From Paenibacillus phytorum (GTDB lineage: Bacteria; Bacillota; Bacilli; Paenibacillales; NBRC-103111), in contig NZ_WHOA01000030.1 in assembly GCF_013141715.1 (NCBI RefSeq), positions 82,284 to 146,283 on the forward strand: a stretch of 64,000 nucleotides of DNA, in the 5' to 3' direction. The position numbers were made by a program, and so were the translations under genes. Each line of letters starts with the position of its first letter. Positions within the stretch are counted from its first letter, which is position 1. Below are positions 25,862 to 34,645 of this stretch, piece after piece. The notes under the pieces are model-generated. The model was not told the origin of the DNA, ran no database searches, and worked only from the letters and a program-made list of their open reading frames with translations.

Positions 25862-27514
25862 ATGAAAAAGAACAGAAAAAAAATGTTCACCATGCTGGTT
25901 GCAACATCATTGATGGGGACCTTAGTCGTTGCATGCTCATCCAACACACCGACTACTGTCAACAGCGCTAGTCCTAAAGCAACAACTGGGGGCACGACCG
26001 CTCCGAGCGGAGCCGCTGTCACTTATCCGCTAAAAGTGGACAAAACTCTAACCTACTGGGGTGAGCTTTCAGGTAACCTAACGGGAGTAAAAGCAGCCCA
26101 TGCAGATGTACCTTTTTTCCAAGATTGGCAGAAGAAAACGGGTGTTAATTTAAAGTTCAGTGCTCCGCCAACAAACCAAGCCGCACAAACCCTAAATGTC
26201 ATGCTTGCCTCAGGTGATCTGCCCGATATGATTGAGTTTGATTGGCAGGGAGCATTTCCCGGCGGGCCTGAAAAAGCGATCAAAGATGGGTACATTCTTA
26301 AACTTAATGATACGATCGATAAATTTGCACCGAATTTGAAGAAGTTCCTCAAAGAGCATCCGGAAGTTGATAAACAAGTAAAAACCGATAATGGCAGCTA
26401 TTATGTCTTCCCTTTCATCCGCGGCGATGATTACCTGCGTGTATTCCAGGGACCCATCGTACGGAAGGATTGGCTGGATGATCTGGGTCTACCTATTCCT
26501 CAAACCATCGATGAGTGGTACACAACACTCAAAGCCTTTAAGGAGAAAAAAGGCGCAACGGCTGCCTTCTCCGTCGTAAGTGTTCCCAGACCTTTCAATG
26601 AATTAGCAAACGGCGCTTTTGCCGGTGCCTTCGGTGTGACGCGTGATTTCTTTATCGACAATGGCACAATTAAGTTTGGCCCAGCTGAAAAAGGCTACAA
26701 AGATTTCCTAGCTACCTTCCACAAATGGTACGAAGAAGGGCTGATTGATAAAAACTTCGCAACTGCGGATGGCAAATCCTTAGACGCCAACATGGCTTCC
26801 GGTGCGACTGGTGTGACCGTACAGAACGCCGGTGGAGGCATCGGTAAATGGCAGCCGCTAATTACAGCTAAAGATCCTAAAGGCATTCTCATCGGAGCTC
26901 CATATCCGGTTCTCAAAAAAGGCGACATCCCGATGTACGGCCAGAAGGATCCCGCTAGTGCGCCCGGAGGTATGGTTGCCATCACTGCGTCTTCCAAAAA
27001 TATTGAAACCGCAGCGAAGCTTCTTGACTATGGCTACTCCGAAGAAGGTCATATGTTCTTCAATTTCGGAACGGAAGGCGTTGCTCATAAATTAGAGAAC
27101 GGTTACCCGAAATATACGGACCTTCTCATGAAAAACCCGGATAAATTGGCACCGGCACAAGCCCTGTCACTGTACATCCGCGGTAACTATAATGGTCCTT
27201 TCGTTCAGGATAAACGCTATATCGAGCAATATCTGGCTTTGCAAACACAACGCGATGCCGTTTCCACTTGGCAAAAAACGGATGTTGATAAACACAAATT
27301 GCCTCCTATTACAGCTACACCGGAAGAAAGCACAGAGCTTGCCAAAATCATGACTGACCTCAATACACTAGTCGATGAAATGACGCTCAAAATTATTTTA
27401 GGAACAGAGCCAGTCGATAGCTTTGATAAATACATGGAAAAATTCAAATCCGTTAAGCTAAGCCGTGCTCTCGAAATTAAAAAGGCATCCTTAGATCGTT
27501 ATAACAAAAGGTAG
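25862..27514 (+). CDS. Sugar ABC transporter substrate-binding lipoprotein (LplA-like)
   Basis: 550 aa. The signal peptide ends in a lipobox (GTLVVACSS, lipidated Cys at 25) followed by a low-complexity Thr/Ser/Ala linker. The mature protein has the type-1 extracellular binding fold of the LplA group, with NVMLASGDLPDMIEFDW, VRKDWLDDLGLPIPQTIDEWYTTLKAFK and GGMVAITASSKNIETAAKLLDYGYSEEG. It anchors outside the membrane and delivers a sugar, probably an oligosaccharide or uronide, to the following permeases. No ATPase gene is present, so a shared MsmX-type ATPase is presumed. Strong AGGAGGTC ribosome binding site. Confidence 0.92.
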   Translation: MKKNRKKMFTMLVATSLMGTLVVACSSNTPTTVNSASPKATTGGTTAPSGAAVTYPLKVDKTLTYWGELSGNLTGVKAAHADVPFFQDWQKKTGVNLKFSAPPTNQAAQTLNVMLASGDLPDMIEFDWQGAFPGGPEKAIKDGYILKLNDTIDKFAPNLKKFLKEHPEVDKQVKTDNGSYYVFPFIRGDDYLRVFQGPIVRKDWLDDLGLPIPQTIDEWYTTLKAFKEKKGATAAFSVVSVPRPFNELANGAFAGAFGVTRDFFIDNGTIKFGPAEKGYKDFLATFHKWYEEGLIDKNFATADGKSLDANMASGATGVTVQNAGGGIGKWQPLITAKDPKGILIGAPYPVLKKGDIPMYGQKDPASAPGGMVAITASSKNIETAAKLLDYGYSEEGHMFFNFGTEGVAHKLENGYPKYTDLLMKNPDKLAPAQALSLYIRGNYNGPFVQDKRYIEQYLALQTQRDAVSTWQKTDVDKHKLPPITATPEESTELAKIMTDLNTLVDEMTLKIILGTEPVDSFDKYMEKFKSVKLSRALEIKKASLDRYNKR

Positions 27515-27584
27515 ATGACAGGCCAGGGGGAGGGCAGCGGCTCTCCCCACTTTACTAGAATCTCACGGCGAAAGGAGAGATATC

Positions 27585-28514
27585 ATGCGTAAAGCAGGGG
27601 AAGCAACCTTCCAAATACGCTTCAAGCGCGATTTTCTGCTGAATAAATATTTATACTTGATGATGGTTCCCGTTCTGGCTTACTACTTTATCTTCCATTA
27701 TGCGCCGATGTATGGAGCCTTGATTGCGTTTAAAGAATATACCCCTAATAAAGGCATTCTGGGTAGTAGCTGGGTTGGCTTCCAGCACTTTAATGATTTC
27801 TTCAGCAGCTATTATTTCTGGAGAATACTCAAGAATACCGTCATTATTTCCCTTTACTCGCTATGTTTTGAATTCCCAGCTCCGATTATTTTGGCTGTTC
27901 TTATTAATGAGCTTACGAATAAAAAGTTTCAACGCTTCGTTCAGACGGTCACCTACATGCCGTATTTTATTTCACTCATCGTTATTGTCGGGATGATCAA
28001 AGATTTTACAAATAACGGCGGTTTAATTAATAACTTTCTGACTAATTTTGGCTTCAATGATACGGCTATGCTGCAGAAACCGGAATTGTTCCGAACAATC
28101 TATATCTTATCTGAAATATGGCAAAAAATCGGATGGGAATCCATTATTTATCTAGCCGCACTCATGGGCATTGACCAGGAGCAGTACGAAGCGGCGAAAA
28201 TGGACGGGGCTAACAGAATCAAGCAAATTTGGCATATTACCTTGCCGGGTATTCTCCCAACCATTGCGATCATGTTCATTCTACGCATGGGGAATTTGTT
28301 GAACGTAGGCTTCGAGAAAATTATTTTACTCTATAACCCCAGCACCTACGATACGGCGGACGTCATCTCTTCTTTCGTTTATCGTAAAGGGCTCATAGAA
28401 TTTGGTTGGAGCTACAGCTCAGCGGTTGGTTTGTTCAATTCTGTGATTAATCTAGCCTTACTCATTGCAGCAAACAAAATAAGTAAAAAGATAAGTGAAA
28501 ACAGCTTATGGTGA
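27585..28514 (+). CDS. ABC transporter permease (LplB-like)
   Basis: 309 aa with six transmembrane helices. The first is LYLMMVPVLAYYFIFHYAPM, and the cytoplasmic coupling (EAA) loop is QYEAAKMDGANRIKQIWHITLPGILP. It is the first of two inner-membrane subunits of the importer. AAAGGAGAG lies before the ATG. The preceding 70-bp gap contains GGGAGAGC...GCTCTCCCC, a small hairpin that may lower downstream expression relative to the lipoprotein. Confidence 0.92.
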   Translation: MRKAGEATFQIRFKRDFLLNKYLYLMMVPVLAYYFIFHYAPMYGALIAFKEYTPNKGILGSSWVGFQHFNDFFSSYYFWRILKNTVIISLYSLCFEFPAPIILAVLINELTNKKFQRFVQTVTYMPYFISLIVIVGMIKDFTNNGGLINNFLTNFGFNDTAMLQKPELFRTIYILSEIWQKIGWESIIYLAALMGIDQEQYEAAKMDGANRIKQIWHITLPGILPTIAIMFILRMGNLLNVGFEKIILLYNPSTYDTADVISSFVYRKGLIEFGWSYSSAVGLFNSVINLALLIAANKISKKISENSLW

Positions 28515-28530
28515 TGGAGGTGATGTTGAA

Positions 28531-29406
28531 ATGAAAACGAGCTATTCGGACAGAGTATTCGTCACGTTAATCCACGTCTTGCTGCTTATGCTTGTTGTTG
28601 TTACCCTGTATCCTCTTCTTTATGTCACCTTTGCTTCGTTTAGCGACGCCGGCCAATTGATCACGCATAAAGGGTTCCTGATTAAGCCTCTGGGCTTCAG
28701 TTTAGAAGCTTACAAAAGCGTTTTTCATAACCCTGCTATTCTAAAAGGCTACCAAAATACGTTGTTTATCCTTTTCTTCGGCGTCATTACGAATCTTATT
28801 GTTACTGCTTTAGGCGCTTATGTGCTCTCCCGTAAAAATGTGATGTGGAATCGTGTCTTCATCTTCGTTGTCGTATTAACGATGTTTTTCAGCGGTGGAC
28901 TTATTCCGCTCTATCTGGTTGTAAAAGGCGTCGGTTTAATCGACTCTCTATGGGCGACCATTTTGCCCTTTGCCGTTAACACATTTAATCTGATCATCAT
29001 GCGTACAGCCTTCATGGCTGTTCCTGAAAGCTTAGAGGAATCAGCGAAAATGGACGGCGCCAATCATTTCGTAATTCTTTTTCGCATCATCATTCCACTC
29101 TCTATGCCTGTCATTGCCGTAATGATCTTGTACTATGCTGTTGAGAAATGGAACGGGTGGTTCTATGCCTCTATCTTCTTGAAGGATCGTGACCTCTACC
29201 CGCTCCAGCTCACTTTGCGAGAAATACTAATAGCGAATAATACCGATTCCATGTCATCAGGGGCTAATGCGGCCGAACAATTTCAAATAGGGGAAACGAT
29301 CAAATATGCAACTATCATGATAGCCTCTGTGCCTATTCTGATCTTGTATCCCTTCGTGCAAAAGTATTTCGTCAAAGGCGTCATGATTGGCGCTGTCAAA
29401 GGGTAA
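28531..29406 (+). CDS. ABC transporter permease (LplC/YtcP-like)
   Basis: 291 aa. ATG 28531 with GGAGGTGA at 7 nt was chosen; the frame also opens at GTG 28495 inside the upstream gene. Six helices, with an EAA loop ESAKMDGANHFVILFRIIIPLSMP and the family C-terminus YPFVQKYFVKGVMIGAVKG, complete for LplC/YtcP. It pairs with the preceding permease in one importer. A terminator follows directly. Confidence 0.92.
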   Translation: MKTSYSDRVFVTLIHVLLLMLVVVTLYPLLYVTFASFSDAGQLITHKGFLIKPLGFSLEAYKSVFHNPAILKGYQNTLFILFFGVITNLIVTALGAYVLSRKNVMWNRVFIFVVVLTMFFSGGLIPLYLVVKGVGLIDSLWATILPFAVNTFNLIIMRTAFMAVPESLEESAKMDGANHFVILFRIIIPLSMPVIAVMILYYAVEKWNGWFYASIFLKDRDLYPLQLTLREILIANNTDSMSSGANAAEQFQIGETIKYATIMIASVPILILYPFVQKYFVKGVMIGAVKG

Positions 29407-29410
29407 AACA

Positions 29411-29453
29411 AATCGCCGTACGCCTCTTAAACGAGGTAACGGCGATTGCTTTG
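29411..29453 (+). terminator. Terminator after the ABC importer operon
   Basis: AATCGCCGTACGCCTC, loop TTAAAC, GAGGTAACGGCGATT, then GCTTTG. Stable stem, weak T tract. Confidence 0.65.
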
Positions 29454-29455
29454 TG

Positions 29456-30313
29456 CTAAACCGGGAACTGTGGTTGTTTTGGGAAGCCAGGAGGACTTTG
29501 CCGTAGCGATGCTCTTTTTCTTCTTTTATACATCCATAGTCCGGCAAGTGCCGTTAAGACAATGGCGAGGATTCCTTCCGGACTAGGCATAGCCAAATAA
29601 CTAAATTCCGCTTGCACGAGAACGAATTTTTTTAGAATCAATGTATCAATGAAGGCATTTCCAGCCATGTGCATGAAGACGGCTGGCCAAACGCTTCGAG
29701 TCATCAGCAGAATCTCACCATACAGAACCGCCATAACAATCACACCAAGCATCATGCGAGGGATATAGGTGATCATGCTTTCTGTAGTCTCCACGAATAG
29801 AAATAAATAAGGAAAATGCCACACGCCCCAAATTAACCCCACGGCAATATGAACGACAACACGATGATAACCAAGCGAATAAAGCTTTGGAGCCAAATAG
29901 CCCCTCCATGCAAATTCCTCAAAAATGTTTTTGATGAGGCTTGGTACAAGAGCTAAAACGACTGCCGTCAAATAGTGAGAAGACATTGGGGACATATCCG
30001 TCCACCCCAAGCTTGAACTGATTCCGACAATCACCATGGTCATGAAGGGAAAGAATAGCAGGCTGAATATATAGAGAAATACATTTCCTTTGACTCGAGG
30101 TTTGATGCCGAAATCTTTCCACCCATCTCCCATCCAACTGCGCAAAATGACCATCATCAGGAGGGGAGAAACAATCCAAATCAATTGTCCAAGACTGCCA
30201 TTTTCATCCGTTCTGGCCTGCAAATCAACCAGTCGTCCGATCCAGCCGCAGCTTAACGCAACAAGCGAGAAAATAATCACGTTTCTCAGCGTCTTGTTAT
30301 TCTTTACGTTCAA
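29456..30313 (-). CDS. CPBP family intramembrane glutamic endopeptidase
   Basis: 285 aa, an eight-helix membrane protein of the CAAX/bacteriocin-processing (Abi, Rce1-like) family. The motifs are EEFAWRGYL (motif 1, EExxxR), GVWHFPY (second His) and FMHMAGNAF (HxxxN). The start is taken as TTG 30313, preceded by GAGGAGC and overlapping the upstream padR stop as TTGA, which indicates translational coupling. It probably cleaves a membrane or peptide substrate; PadR-linked CPBP proteases often take part in envelope-stress or self-immunity functions, but no bacteriocin genes are visible here. Confidence 0.85.
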   Translation of the reverse strand: MNVKNNKTLRNVIIFSLVALSCGWIGRLVDLQARTDENGSLGQLIWIVSPLLMMVILRSWMGDGWKDFGIKPRVKGNVFLYIFSLLFFPFMTMVIVGISSSLGWTDMSPMSSHYLTAVVLALVPSLIKNIFEEFAWRGYLAPKLYSLGYHRVVVHIAVGLIWGVWHFPYLFLFVETTESMITYIPRMMLGVIVMAVLYGEILLMTRSVWPAVFMHMAGNAFIDTLILKKFVLVQAEFSYLAMPSPEGILAIVLTALAGLWMYKRRKRASLRQSPPGFPKQPQFPV

Positions 30314-30864
30314 GGTCCCAGCTCCTCTATTATTTTCTGTGCATACTTCCCATACCACGCCTTCAAGAAATCATAATAATCACTTCCGAAATCCAGCGTA
30401 TCCAACCTACTTCTCACCCTCGGGTTGTTGAGTAGCTCTTGGTTTTTCCCGAGTTGTTCCCGATTCATTTGCTGAAACATCTTCAAAGTGGACCGGACCG
30501 TTTCGATCTCATTCAAGTACGTTTCAATGAGTTCGAGTTTTCTGGAATCTTCGACGTAGTTGAAGAAGAACATTTTGACGAGTGCCGGATCCCTTGGTTT
30601 GTCTAATGCGATCGGCTCACTTGCCCAACTCAAGAATTCCTTTTCTCCTTCTTCGGTGATTGAGTAAACCTTCTTGTTCCTTCCCCCTTGACGCACCTCC
30701 GTTAAATGAACATGCCCATTCTGAACGAGTTTCTTTAAGGCTGGCTGTATGCTCCCTTGGCTGGAATTATAGAAAAATCCGGTGCTTGTCTCCATGCTTT
30801 TCTTAAGATCATATGACGACTTATCCCCGTCCAGCAGCAAACCCAGAATGATTTTGTCCTGCAT
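30310..30864 (-). CDS. PadR family transcriptional regulator
   Basis: 184 aa from ATG 30864, which has AGAGGAGGT just upstream; the longer frame has none. The winged-helix N-terminus is MQDKIILGLLLDGDKSSYDLKKSMETSTGFFYNSSQGSIQPALKKL, with VYSITEEGEKEFLSW in the wing. The C-terminal helical domain is AphA-like. It forms a two-gene coupled operon with the CPBP protease. A perfect ATGTCTA-T-TAGACAT palindrome 28 bp before its start is the probable self-regulatory operator. Confidence 0.9.
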   Translation of the reverse strand: MQDKIILGLLLDGDKSSYDLKKSMETSTGFFYNSSQGSIQPALKKLVQNGHVHLTEVRQGGRNKKVYSITEEGEKEFLSWASEPIALDKPRDPALVKMFFFNYVEDSRKLELIETYLNEIETVRSTLKMFQQMNREQLGKNQELLNNPRVRSRLDTLDFGSDYYDFLKAWYGKYAQKIIEELGP

Positions 30865-30892
30865 GATGGACCTCCTCTTGCTTCTTGTAGAC

Positions 30893-30907
30893 ATGTCTAT
30901 TAGACAT
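30893..30907. promoter_or_regulatory. Candidate PadR operator
   Basis: Perfect 15-bp inverted repeat ATGTCTA-T-TAGACAT. It fits the ATGT-N8-ACAT type reported for PadR regulators, except that here N is 7. It sits in the padR promoter region. Confidence 0.6.
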
Positions 30908-30949
30908 ATATAAAATGAATTTATTCCCTTTATTTGCTTTTGTCAACAA

Positions 30950-30992
30950 GGTTAAAAGCAAACAAGGGAACCCCTAAAGATTCCCTTGTTTC
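30950..30992 (-). terminator. Terminator after the GH2 gene
   Basis: Minus strand AACAAGGGAA, 10-nt loop, TTCCCTTGTT, then TGCTTTT. Confidence 0.8.
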
Positions 30993-31011
30993 TTAATCAG
31001 CGTAAGCCAGA

Positions 31012-32769
31012 TTACTTACGATCATTAATAGCTTTAATGATTTCTACTGGAATTTTCGGCTTTCTATCATACGTAAGAAGACCGTTAATTTCCTGTTCAA
31101 CATCGGTTAACTGCGTATAACAGTATCCCTGTACAACGCCTGAGTTTAGCAGAGGACGTATGACGACGCGAAGCTTTTTCTCAAAATCCTCGTCATTATC
31201 CGCTCCTGAATATCCCCAACCCTCCCATTCGCTTTTCTTGTAAGCAATACCGCCAAATTCGGTTACAAGAATCGGCTGATCTTCATAAGGGAAGCCTTCA
31301 ACAAATAAGCGGCGATTCGCTGGCATCGCATGAACAGCTTTATCGCTAGAACTATAGCGCTCTTCCAGCACACCTTCACGCCACTCATAGTCATGAATGG
31401 TGAACAGATCCGTTTTCACTAGCTCCCACCCATCGTTAGACACAACCGGACGCATCGGATCAAGCGATTTGGTCAAATGATACATGGTCAGGGCATGCTG
31501 CTGCTGCAATTTATCGATTTGAATATTAGGCACTCCCCAGCTCTCATTGAGGGGAACCCAGGCAATAATCGAAGGATGATTGTAATCGCGATCGATAGAA
31601 GCTATCCATTCATTCGTAAATCGACTAACATATTTCTCTGTATATTCGTACGCATTAGCCGCCTCGCTCCAAACGACCAATCCGAGCTTATCGCACCAGT
31701 ATAGAAATCTTGGATCCTCCAGCTTTTGATGTTTCCGTGCGCCGTTAAAGCCCATTGCCTTCGTTAGCTCGACATCTTCCTTGATCGCTTCATCACTTGG
31801 CGGCGTCAAATTGCCATCTGGGAAATACCCCTGATCCAGAACCATTTTCAAAAAATAAGGGCGATTGTTCAAGCATAATTTACCGTCTTCGATGGATACC
31901 TTACGCATGCCGAAATAACTCGTTACCACATCTACAGCTTTATTATCAACCAGCAGCGTGAACGTGACATCATATAAATTCGGATGCTCCGGTGTCCACC
32001 AAGCACCGAGCCCATGATCGTTGAAATCATTAAGACGAATTTTTCTCGCACCGGAGCTGCTTCTCATCCCATACGTATCTTCCGACACGAGTTCTCCATT
32101 AAAAGATATCTCTACTTTCATCTGCTGCTTAGCATTTGAATCAGAACCCTGGATAAAGAATTGGAATTCCACTTGTTTCTCATCGATATCCGGGGTAATT
32201 TTCACTTTGTCCAAATAGCCGTCGTTAGATACCGCTTCCATCCATACGGTTTGCCAAATGCCTGTCGTTCTTGTATAAAAAATACTTGCGGAATCCGTAT
32301 GCCAATATTGCTTTCCTCTCGGCAGCGTAACATCTTTGCTATAATCGACCGCTTTGACAACCAGCTTGTTCGTCCCAGCTTGAAGCGCATCCGTGATGTC
32401 TGCATGGAAAGGGGTATGACCACCTTCGTGCTTAGCAACCAGCACCCCATTCACCCAAACCGAAGCTTCGTAATCCACCGCTCCAAAGTGAAGCAGAATC
32501 CGCTTATTCTGAAAATCATCGGGTAAAGTTAGATCTCGGCGGTACCATACAACATCGTGAAACTCATTGCTCCCAATGCCGCTCAATTTACTTTGAAAAG
32601 CGAATGGCACTTGAATGGTCTTGTATAACTTTCTATTCCCTAAATGCCACTTCTCTTTACTGCCTACACGATCATCATCAAATTCAAATTCCCATTCGCC
32701 ATTCAGGTTGATCCAGCTATCTCTTACAAATTGAGGTCTAGGGTACTCAGCTCGTGGTTGGTTGGTCAT
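31012..32769 (-). CDS. Glycoside hydrolase family 2 enzyme
   Basis: 585 aa cytosolic enzyme of the beta-galactosidase/beta-glucuronidase/beta-mannosidase family. It has an N-terminal jelly-roll sugar-binding domain (RDSWINLNGEWEFEFDD, WVNGVLVAKHEGGHTPFHADIT), an immunoglobulin-like middle domain and a TIM barrel. The acid/base Glu is in WVPLNESWGVP near residue 408, and the nucleophile Glu in LVTEFGGIAYK near 502. The short length and lack of a signal fit intracellular hydrolysis of imported oligosaccharides or glycosides. The exact linkage is not readable. Expression is monocistronic with its own terminator. Confidence 0.93.
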   Translation of the reverse strand: MTNQPRAEYPRPQFVRDSWINLNGEWEFEFDDDRVGSKEKWHLGNRKLYKTIQVPFAFQSKLSGIGSNEFHDVVWYRRDLTLPDDFQNKRILLHFGAVDYEASVWVNGVLVAKHEGGHTPFHADITDALQAGTNKLVVKAVDYSKDVTLPRGKQYWHTDSASIFYTRTTGIWQTVWMEAVSNDGYLDKVKITPDIDEKQVEFQFFIQGSDSNAKQQMKVEISFNGELVSEDTYGMRSSSGARKIRLNDFNDHGLGAWWTPEHPNLYDVTFTLLVDNKAVDVVTSYFGMRKVSIEDGKLCLNNRPYFLKMVLDQGYFPDGNLTPPSDEAIKEDVELTKAMGFNGARKHQKLEDPRFLYWCDKLGLVVWSEAANAYEYTEKYVSRFTNEWIASIDRDYNHPSIIAWVPLNESWGVPNIQIDKLQQQHALTMYHLTKSLDPMRPVVSNDGWELVKTDLFTIHDYEWREGVLEERYSSSDKAVHAMPANRRLFVEGFPYEDQPILVTEFGGIAYKKSEWEGWGYSGADNDEDFEKKLRVVIRPLLNSGVVQGYCYTQLTDVEQEINGLLTYDRKPKIPVEIIKAINDRK

Positions 32770-32896
32770 CGGTCATCATTGCCTCCATATAATTAATTTA
32801 AAAGTTAACTAAATAACATGAATAACTCTTAGATTATTATCATATCAAGCCCATCTAATGTCAATATGCGTTATTCAATTAACTTTCAAGTTACGA

Positions 32897-32935
32897 TAAA
32901 AAAAGAACACCTCATCTCAGAGGTGTCCCGTTCCT
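32897..32935 (-). terminator. Terminator after the small unknown gene
   Basis: Minus strand GACACCTC-TGAGAT-GAGGTGTTC followed by TTTTTTT. Confidence 0.85.
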
Positions 32936-32947
32936 TTTATCACATAT

Positions 32948-33226
32948 TTAATCGATGTATCCGGCAAATCCCTTTTTCATTAAATAATCCATCTCAGCTT
33001 CCAAAATGGTATCTACCGCCAGCTCTGTCAATTTCACATCGGGTCTGCCCAGAATATGATCGATCAGTTCATCGCTATCAATATCAACTTCCCCTTTGGC
33101 ATTTTCTTCTGCTTTGATAATAAAATCCTTCTCATACTTCAAAACCAGCTGAATTTGCTTAGGATCGGCCTTCGATTTGTCTACGATGAATTGTATTAGC
33201 TCTTGTTCGTTTAATTGCTCTGTCAT
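32948..33226 (-). CDS. Small acidic protein of unknown function
   Basis: 92 aa; no family recognised. It is highly charged and helical, without Cys, signal peptide or membrane segment: MTEQLNEQELIQFIVDKSKA at the N-terminus, a KYEKDFIIKAEENAKGEVDID middle and LAVDTILEAEMDYLMKKGF at the end. The ribosome binding site GGAGATGACATC and a strong terminator show it is a real transcription unit. It lies immediately downstream of the germination operon (60 bp) on the same strand, so it could be its last gene. Confidence 0.7.
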   Translation of the reverse strand: MTEQLNEQELIQFIVDKSKADPKQIQLVLKYEKDFIIKAEENAKGEVDIDSDELIDHILGRPDVKLTELAVDTILEAEMDYLMKKGFAGYID

Positions 33227-33285
33227 TTGATGTCATCTCCTAATGGTTGTTTATGACTATTGTAGCATAGTTGTCTGTGTTTAAA

Positions 33286-34371
33286 TTATACTCTCTTTCG
33301 AATGAAGGCTGCACCAATCATACATACAGGGATAAGAAATCCAAATGTGCAGGCATAGGTAAACCATATTTTGGAGACAAAGTTAAGAAAATAGCTTGTG
33401 TTTGGGTATGAAACAATGGATAAAACGATCATAATCATCCCTAAAGGGAAGAGCAGAGGACGAATTTCTTTCATCTTCATAATTTGAGCGAAACTGTGGG
33501 CAGAAGCATAAAAACAAATCGTAAGCTTGAAGAAGATTGTGATAAACCAGATCCCCGCCATAATAACTTCTAATCTTTCCAGAAATCCTCCAATGCTGAT
33601 CATTTTCGCTAAGTTATAACTTGGATACATTTGACTTGCGGTCATACCTGCACCAAGTACAAGAATGGATATCAGGGAGATGATAATCAGTAATAATCCT
33701 GCTATTGCCGTTCCTACAAGAAACGCTTTATTCACTTCCTTGGCGCAATTTACAAAAGGAATAACCATCAATAATACGATTAGTTCCATAAATGGGGTTC
33801 CGATAAAGGGTAAGCTCGCTCTGATAATCGGCGTAAAGCCTCCGCCAAGATAAGGTTCTAGTTGAATGAGTCGGATCTGCGGCAGCAGAAAAATGACCAT
33901 AGCACAAAAGAAAATCATAACCCAAGGGAAAAAAATTTCCCCGGCACGCGCAATGGTTTCAAGACCGTGCCAATTTGCCATAATTACAGCTGCGAGAAAG
34001 ATAATGATTATAAACTGAAGCGGTGTATCTGGGAGAACCTGAGTTGTCATAAAGTCACCAATGTTCCGCAATACAAGAGCAGCAAGGAGGAAGAAGAAGC
34101 TGAAATAAAGGAATGAAACTATTTTTCCTATCCAAATGCCGAATATTGCCTCGCACATCTCCACCAAAGTTTGCTTAGGAAATTGCCTTACCAATACACT
34201 ATATAAGTAGACTGTCAGCAATCCAAGACTTAGTGCCAGAATGGCGGCTATCCATGCATCTTGCTTTGCTTCCGCGGTGAGGCCTGCTGGGGATATTAAT
34301 ATGGAACTTCCTACCGTAAATAGCGTGACGAGAATGGTGAATTGCCGGATACCAATAATTCCATTTTCCAT
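33286..34371 (-). CDS. Spore germinant receptor B subunit (GerAB family), copy 1
   Basis: 361 aa, ten hydrophobic helices, an APC-superfamily-like endospore germination permease. It starts GIIGIRQFTILVTLFTVGSSILI with AEAKQDAWIAAILALSLGL, the conserved GerAB N-terminus. It is the last of five same-strand ger genes. B subunits of the inner spore membrane receptor are thought to bind the germinant amino acid or sugar. It is similar to the operon's other B subunit at 37454, which suggests duplication or two germinant specificities sharing one A and one C subunit. Confidence 0.93.
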   Translation of the reverse strand: MENGIIGIRQFTILVTLFTVGSSILISPAGLTAEAKQDAWIAAILALSLGLLTVYLYSVLVRQFPKQTLVEMCEAIFGIWIGKIVSFLYFSFFFLLAALVLRNIGDFMTTQVLPDTPLQFIIIIFLAAVIMANWHGLETIARAGEIFFPWVMIFFCAMVIFLLPQIRLIQLEPYLGGGFTPIIRASLPFIGTPFMELIVLLMVIPFVNCAKEVNKAFLVGTAIAGLLLIIISLISILVLGAGMTASQMYPSYNLAKMISIGGFLERLEVIMAGIWFITIFFKLTICFYASAHSFAQIMKMKEIRPLLFPLGMIMIVLSIVSYPNTSYFLNFVSKIWFTYACTFGFLIPVCMIGAAFIRKRV

Positions 34372-34405
34372 TTTTTTGCTGCTCCCTCCTCTCGTTCTAT
34401 CTCAT

Positions 34406-34639
34406 TTATTGCAAAAGCCCTAGTATGAACTCACTAACAGGTTGAAAAACAAAGGTGATCAAATCTAGAGGGTTGGGCAGCTTCATACGCAAACTTTGGG
34501 CAATGCTCAGGATTGTACCGAGCAATAATAAACAACAAAAAACAACGAAATCTTTATACTGCCTTTTCTTCCTAAGCGTTGGAATCTCCAGCATTGCGAT
34601 AACTGTAGAGGCTAAAAGTATCATAATGATTGTCCACAT
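34406..34639 (-). CDS. Small two-helix germination protein (Ger D-subunit type)
   Basis: 77 aa: one N-terminal helix (MWTIIMILLASTVIAML), a basic loop (RKKRQYKD) and a second helix (FVVFCCLLLLGTILSIAQSL). Small D proteins with this two-helix topology are encoded within or next to germinant-receptor operons of Bacillus and modulate germination. Position between C and B genes (6 bp and 34 bp gaps) supports the same role here. No sequence family is recognised beyond this pattern. Confidence 0.65.
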   Translation of the reverse strand: MWTIIMILLASTVIAMLEIPTLRKKRQYKDFVVFCCLLLLGTILSIAQSLRMKLPNPLDLITFVFQPVSEFILGLLQ

Positions 34640-34645
34640 TTTTGA

